This document shows, piece after piece, positions 59,682 through 64,000 of a DNA stretch of 64,000 nucleotides. Numbering within the stretch: the stretch's first letter is position 1; every line of letters begins with the position of its first letter. Origin of the DNA: Zelopaecilomyces penicillatus (taxonomy: Eukaryota > Ascomycota > Sordariomycetes > Hypocreales > Pseudodiploosporaceae); contig VCCP01000005.1 of assembly GCA_005765155.1 (NCBI GenBank), forward strand, positions 2,604,001-2,668,000, given 5' to 3'. The notes under the pieces were generated by a model, which worked only from the letters and a program-made list of their open reading frames with translations, searched no databases and was not told where the DNA came from. A program made the position numbers and the translations under genes.

Positions 59682-62600
59682 CGGGTTCCCATGTATTGTC
59701 TTCGGGTCCGAAGCCTTTCCATTTAACAAGGTATTCATTTCGCTTGTTTTCCCATCTAGTGTCCAATATTGTCTCTACTTCCCATTCTTTTTCGACTGCT
59801 TCCACTTATATTGTTATGTATTCCTTCGCGTTGTCGGGTGCCTTGCTTAGTAAGGAAATGTAGAACACAGGGTATAACCGTATGTTCTTTGGTAGTGAAA
59901 GTTCGTAGTTGGTGTTGGAAATGGCCTTCTTAACTTTAAAAGGTCCAAGTTTCTTAAAATCCAATTTATCGCTTGGTCGCATTGTCGTAATGTTTGGAGA
60001 ATTTTTGCCTGGTGTATAGCGCAAAAGGTACACCATATCTCCCTCTTTAAAGATTGGTCCCTTCAATCTTTGTTGATCCGTATAGTGTTTCATTCTGTTG
60101 TGGATGATTTGGAGTTGTGCATGGAGTTCTTCGTGTAATTGTTGTTTTTGTGTGGCGTCAAGCATGGCCTTTTCCGATTTTGGTCCCTCTTGGCGTGGTA
60201 GGTGAAATGCTTCCGGTGTGAATCCATAATTGGCGTACATTGGCGTGAGTTGTGTTGATTCGGAAACGGATGTATTGTAAGCTAGTTGCGCGGTTGATAG
60301 GTGTTTTACCCAATCATCTTGGTGGTAATTAATATAAGCGCATAAGTATCCTTCAATAATCTGATTGATCCGTTCCATTTATCCGTCCGTTTATAGGTGA
60401 TAGGCGGTACTGAGTCTGTGTCTGGTCCCAAGATATCCCATCAATCCTTGCCAAAATTTAGAGGCAAAGGCTGTTCCTCTATCAGAGATGATTTCCTCTG
60501 GTAAGCCATGTGAGCTTACTACCACTCTATTAAAGTTGTAAGCAAGATCTTCTACCAAGCTTGCTTCAATATAAGGTATAAAGTATAAGAACTTCATTAG
60601 TCTTTCCACAATAACCCATATCGAGTCATAGGCTACTCCCATAAGGGGTTCTACTGACAGGGGTAGTTTGACAATGAAGTCGAACGATACTGATTCCCAT
60701 GGTCGCGTAGGCACTGGTAGCGGTTATAACTCTCCATATGGTTTGTGTCTTGCCAGCTTGGTTCGTCCACAAGTGACGCAGTCACTTATGACCTTCTGGA
60801 CTACTCGTCGTAGTCCTTTGAATCCGTAGTATCTTTGTGCTCATTCCATGGTCTTTGTGATTCCTTAATGACCATGGACAGGGGATTCATGTAATTCTCG
60901 TATAATGGTTTCCTGGAGTTCTCCAGGTATCCAGAGTTTCTCGTCATACTCGTAATGTCCATCTTTCCATTTTGTGCCTTCAGGTGCCTTTGCTATATCT
61001 TCTAAGGAGTACGCTTGCTTGACTCGTTTCAAGACAGGGTTAGCTGACATAACTCGGTATGTAGCGTTTAGTTTCATCTGTAGCGCGCCTGATTCGGTCA
61101 TTTGAAAGATTTGTCCTTCATGATAAGGCTTTCCATCATCATGGTCGCTTCGTCGGCTTAGAGCGTCTGCTCTGCCGTTTTCAGATCCTTTGCGGTGGAT
61201 GATTTCGTAGTCGTAATCCGCAAGGGTCTCTGCGTAGCGGGTTTGTCGTGCGTTTAACTTCTGTGTGGTAGCGAAGTAAGAGATGTTCTTGTGATCGGTA
61301 AAAACCTTTATTCGGTGGTTGCTTCCTCGTAAATAATGTGAGAATTCGTCAAAAGCTTTGACGATGGCCATGAATTCCTTGTCGTAGATTGGATAATTGA
61401 GTTCCGCTCCATAAAGTTTCTTGGAGTAAAAGGCGACAGGTCGTAGTCTACCTTCGTTATCTCGTTGTCCAATCTGCGCTCCGATGGCATAGTTTGAAGC
61501 ATCAGTTTCGAGTTCCGTAGATTTGTCTGGATCGTACATCGCTAGTACAGGTTCTTCGCAGATTCGCTTCTTGAGTTCTTCAAATACAGCATCCACATCA
61601 GGTTTCCATAGGAATTTACAATCTTTCTTAGTGCATTCGGTGAGTGGCGCAGCTATTTTGCCATAGTCGCGGATAAACTTTCGGTAGTAGTTGGTGAAGC
61701 CCAAAAACTCTTGTACGTTCGTAACGTCTCGTGGCGTCGGCCAGTCACGTACTGCAGCGATTTTTACTGATTCCATTCGAATTTCACCTAATGAGAAGAT
61801 ATATCCTAGGAAGGTAACCGTTTGCTTATGAAATTCACATTTTTCTGGTTCGACGAGAAGATTGTTGTCTTGGAGTAGTTATAGTACCTTATGGACGTAT
61901 TCTCTGTATTCTTCTTCCGTTCGGGAGAAGATCAGGATGTCATCTAGGTAGACTACTACAAAGATATCCAAATATTCTCAGAGAACGTTGTTGATCATAC
62001 GCTGGAATGTTGCAGGGGCATTGGTTAAGCCGAAAGGCATTACCAGATACTCGAAAAATCCAAACTTGGTTCTGAAAGCGGTTTTCCATTCATCGCCTTT
62101 CTTCATTCGAATCAAGTTATACACTCCTTTGAGATCTAGAGTAATAAACCAGTTCATTCCATACAATCGATCGCATAGTTCGTTAATTAACGGTAAGGGT
62201 GTCCGATCCTTGATTGTGACTGCATTCAACAATCGGTAATCCACAACCAGTCATAGCTTGCCATTCTTTTTCGGTACAAACATGACAGGGTATCCTGCTT
62301 CGGATATGGATGGTCAGATATATCCCTTTTCAAGCATTTCATCAAGGTACTCTCATAATGTTTCGAGTTCCTTGGCATTCAGTATATAGATCTTGGTGAA
62401 AGTAGGCTTCTTTCCGTCCATGATCTGAATTTCGTGGTCCCATTGGTTGTGCAAGGGGAGCTTTGTTTCAAGCTCTTCGCGAAACAGTTTGACATACTTG
62501 CGGTATTCTTCCGGTATAGGTACAAGTCGTTTTTCCATGTCTGAGGGTGATTCGTCCTTGGAGTGTTCTCGTAGTTGCTCCATTGTTGTCCTAAGGGCGG

Positions 62601-63186
62601 CAATAACCCGTCAGGTTTGTCGCTATCGACCGTTATATCGTTTTTTGGTGTGATTTCCCGGTGGGAGGCCCTTCTCGATAGCCATAAAGCGTACTTTCTT
62701 CGCTTTGCCCATTGTCATTGGATCTTCATGATTTCTTGGAGATGATGCGGTGTCGCTCCATCGCATCTGGCCTGTCTTCCAATCGATCTGTGGGTTACTA
62801 TCAAATAACCAGGGGTGGCCTAACACAAATTCGTATTCTCCAGTGTCCATTACATCGAATATAGCACTATCTTGATGTCCTTGGACTTCGAATTGGAGAT
62901 GATCAGTCTCTTTGTCGATCTGTCCTCCATTATAGGCGAAGGTATTTCCTTCCAGGTCATACAAGGGGTACGGTTCTTCCTTATCCCGCCATAGTAGTCG
63001 TATGCGATTCACGGCTTTTGGTGATATGTAATTGCCCATTGCTCCGCTGTCCACTAGAGCGTGGAAACAATGTCCCATGATCCGTATTTCCGTCGTTAGT
63101 TTGAGCCCGTTGGTGCTTGTTGCACAGAGGGTCTTTCATGGGTGGTCGCGCTGTAACCCTCTTACAGGCGACTTTACTCGTTTTTT
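59425..63186 (-). pseudogene. Element C pol (protease, RT, RNase H, integrase, chromodomain), few stops
   Basis: Open pieces, all in one frame: 62623-63078 (protease, LVDSGAMGNYIS), 61978-62244 and 62353-62583 (RT N-terminal parts), RT active site YLDD near 61936-61950, 60865-61776 (RT thumb, RNase H with ETDASNYAIG), 60391-60714 and 59806-60378 (integrase, DRGTAFASKFW, then the C-terminal GPF-KVKKAI region), and 59425-59805 (chromodomain YLVKWKGFGPEDNTWEP plus an 80-residue Pro/Asn-rich tail). Interrupting stops are mostly TAA/TAG/TGA in place of Gln, Arg or Trp codons. The chromodomain places it among the chromoviruses, whose integrase is thought to be guided to marked chromatin. Confidence 0.9.
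63145..63186 (-). promoter_or_regulatory. -1 ribosomal frameshift signal (element C)
   Basis: Identical to that of A: A_AAA_AAC at 63186-63180, Gag stop TAA at 63176-63174, 7-nt spacer, and an 11-bp stem with loop GAGGG. The loop-pairing CCCTC downstream is also kept. Confidence 0.8.
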
Positions 63187-64000
63187 GAGTTTCCGGGATT
63201 GCATTCCTTGCATGATCCGTCATAATTTGTTCTGTCCAAGCCTTGAGTGATTACATAGTACAGAGTTCGATCGGCTTGACTTCCTTCGTGGGTTCGGAAG
63301 TTGAATTCTCGTTTATGGAGGTTCTTCATTTCCTCATACATGCGTTTGTTTTCTTCCGCATATTGTCTGCACCGGGGTTTGTTGCAGTTGATCGCCATCG
63401 TGGCTTCGCACTGAGTCCTCCCTGGGATACTGTCTTCCAATAGTCATCTTTCATGCCATTGTACCAGCTTCTATTGTGAGTGTACATCGCACTTGAGGTT
63501 GGTGCAATCATATAAGTCCTCTTTTCCACAGTCTGTGAGTTATGGTCCGTTGTGTCCTAATTCGAGTTTTTCCCATTTGTGGACCTCGCAATAGATGGAC
63601 TTGCAGTCTTTGTTTTCGGCTCCTTATCTGCATTCTTCTAGGGTTTTGGGGTGTGGTTCGAACACACCAATTCCAAAAGGTGCAAAGTACTCAGCCTCAT
63701 ACCAATCAACGAATTGATCTCCTGTGAGGACATTCTTGATTCCTCATGCTCCCATACAGCATGGGAAGAATTCGTTCTGGATTTTTGTTTTCTGGTGTTG
63801 AAAACAGGAGAAGTCGATGCATAACATCCAACTGATTTCGCTATGGAAAACATAATTAGGGTCTAGGAGTGCATGATCATCTTCGTGTTTGCTGTAGTTG
63901 GTTTTCAACATGAAGGCTCTTCCAAGGTGGTCTCCTGGGACAGGGACACCTAGGCCTTCTTCCAACGTCCATTCACAAACATATTTGGTGATTGTGAGTC
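63174..64000 (-). pseudogene. Element C gag, C-terminal part, runs off the window
   Basis: In the Gag frame, 63744-64000 encodes the end of the region before the shared TGA (63744-63746, after CCMGA). 63174-63743 continues in frame with a Cys-rich stretch (EECRQGAENKDCKSIYC, KECNPGNSKNE) to the stop inside the frameshift spacer. A further TGA near 63441 is private to this copy (CGA in A). The N-terminal half lies beyond the window. Confidence 0.8.

Larger units (their letters stand above)
58402..64000 (-). mobile_element. Element C: Ty3/Gypsy chromovirus, best preserved copy, cut by the window end
   Basis: Begins with a 457-bp LTR (58402-58858, the 3' LTR in coding sense) and runs to the window end inside gag. 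The internal sequence is collinear with element A, with far fewer RIP changes: RT has YLDD intact, the antisense gene keeps its ATG, and the integrase/chromodomain frame runs about 80 codons longer. Some stops remain (for example TGA at about 63441 in gag and gaps around 61777-61977 and 60715-60864 in pol), so this copy is also inactive. The 5 bp left of it are TAAAG; the right target duplication lies outside the window. Confidence 0.95.

Overview
The window is nuclear DNA of a filamentous ascomycete (Pezizomycotina; the gene sequences look most like Eurotiomycetes, but I cannot fix the genus). The evidence is short GT-AG introns of 48-163 bp with CTRAC/CTGAY branch sites, fungal-type chromatin and RNA genes, and very large A+T-rich tracts. 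In those tracts retrotransposons are degraded almost purely by C-to-T and G-to-A changes, the signature of repeat-induced point mutation (RIP).

Four host genes sit on small GC-normal islands. They are a rhomboid protease of the Rbd2 type (27841-28866, +), an XPG/asteroid-type nuclease-fold protein (31142-33003, +), a large cid1-like RNA nucleotidyltransferase (33145-36375, -, convergent with the XPG gene) and an RSC1/RSC2-type double bromodomain-BAH protein (40663-43546, +). Everything else is transposon-derived or featureless A+T-rich sequence.

Layout: 1-844 degraded DNA. 845-10223 element E, a heavily RIPed Ty3/Gypsy element with 385-bp LTRs. 10224-12643 A+T-rich DNA with tandem repeats. 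12649-27595 element B, a fully RIPed Ty3/Gypsy chromovirus whose left LTR is split by element A (13074-20558), a younger copy of the same family with a 5-bp target duplication. 27596-44030 the gene islands, interrupted by A+T-rich blocks, a 3' LTR fragment (30888-31015) and element D (37993-40157), an internally deleted relative of A. 44921-53702 element F, another RIPed Ty3/Gypsy element. 53703-58401 A+T-rich repeats. 58402-64000 element C, the least mutated copy of the A/B/D family, running off the window.

The most interesting system is the A/B/C/D family. Comparing copies A and C gives a consistent architecture on the minus strand: Gag, then a -1 frameshift signal (A_AAA_AAC, 7-nt spacer, 11-bp stem), then protease-RT-RNaseH-integrase-chromodomain. 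The LTR holds a TATA box and a predicted RNA 5' end that is perfectly complementary over 10 nt to the sequence next to the 5' LTR, which suggests Tf1-like self-priming. The U3 also carries four 24-bp inverted repeats at an exact 32-bp period. On the opposite strand, starting at the edge of the 3' LTR, is a spliced gene for a Zn2Cys6 zinc-cluster plus coiled-coil protein. It overlaps the pol 3' end antisense by about 257 bp. A testable idea is that this protein binds the phased inverted repeats in the LTR and controls the element.
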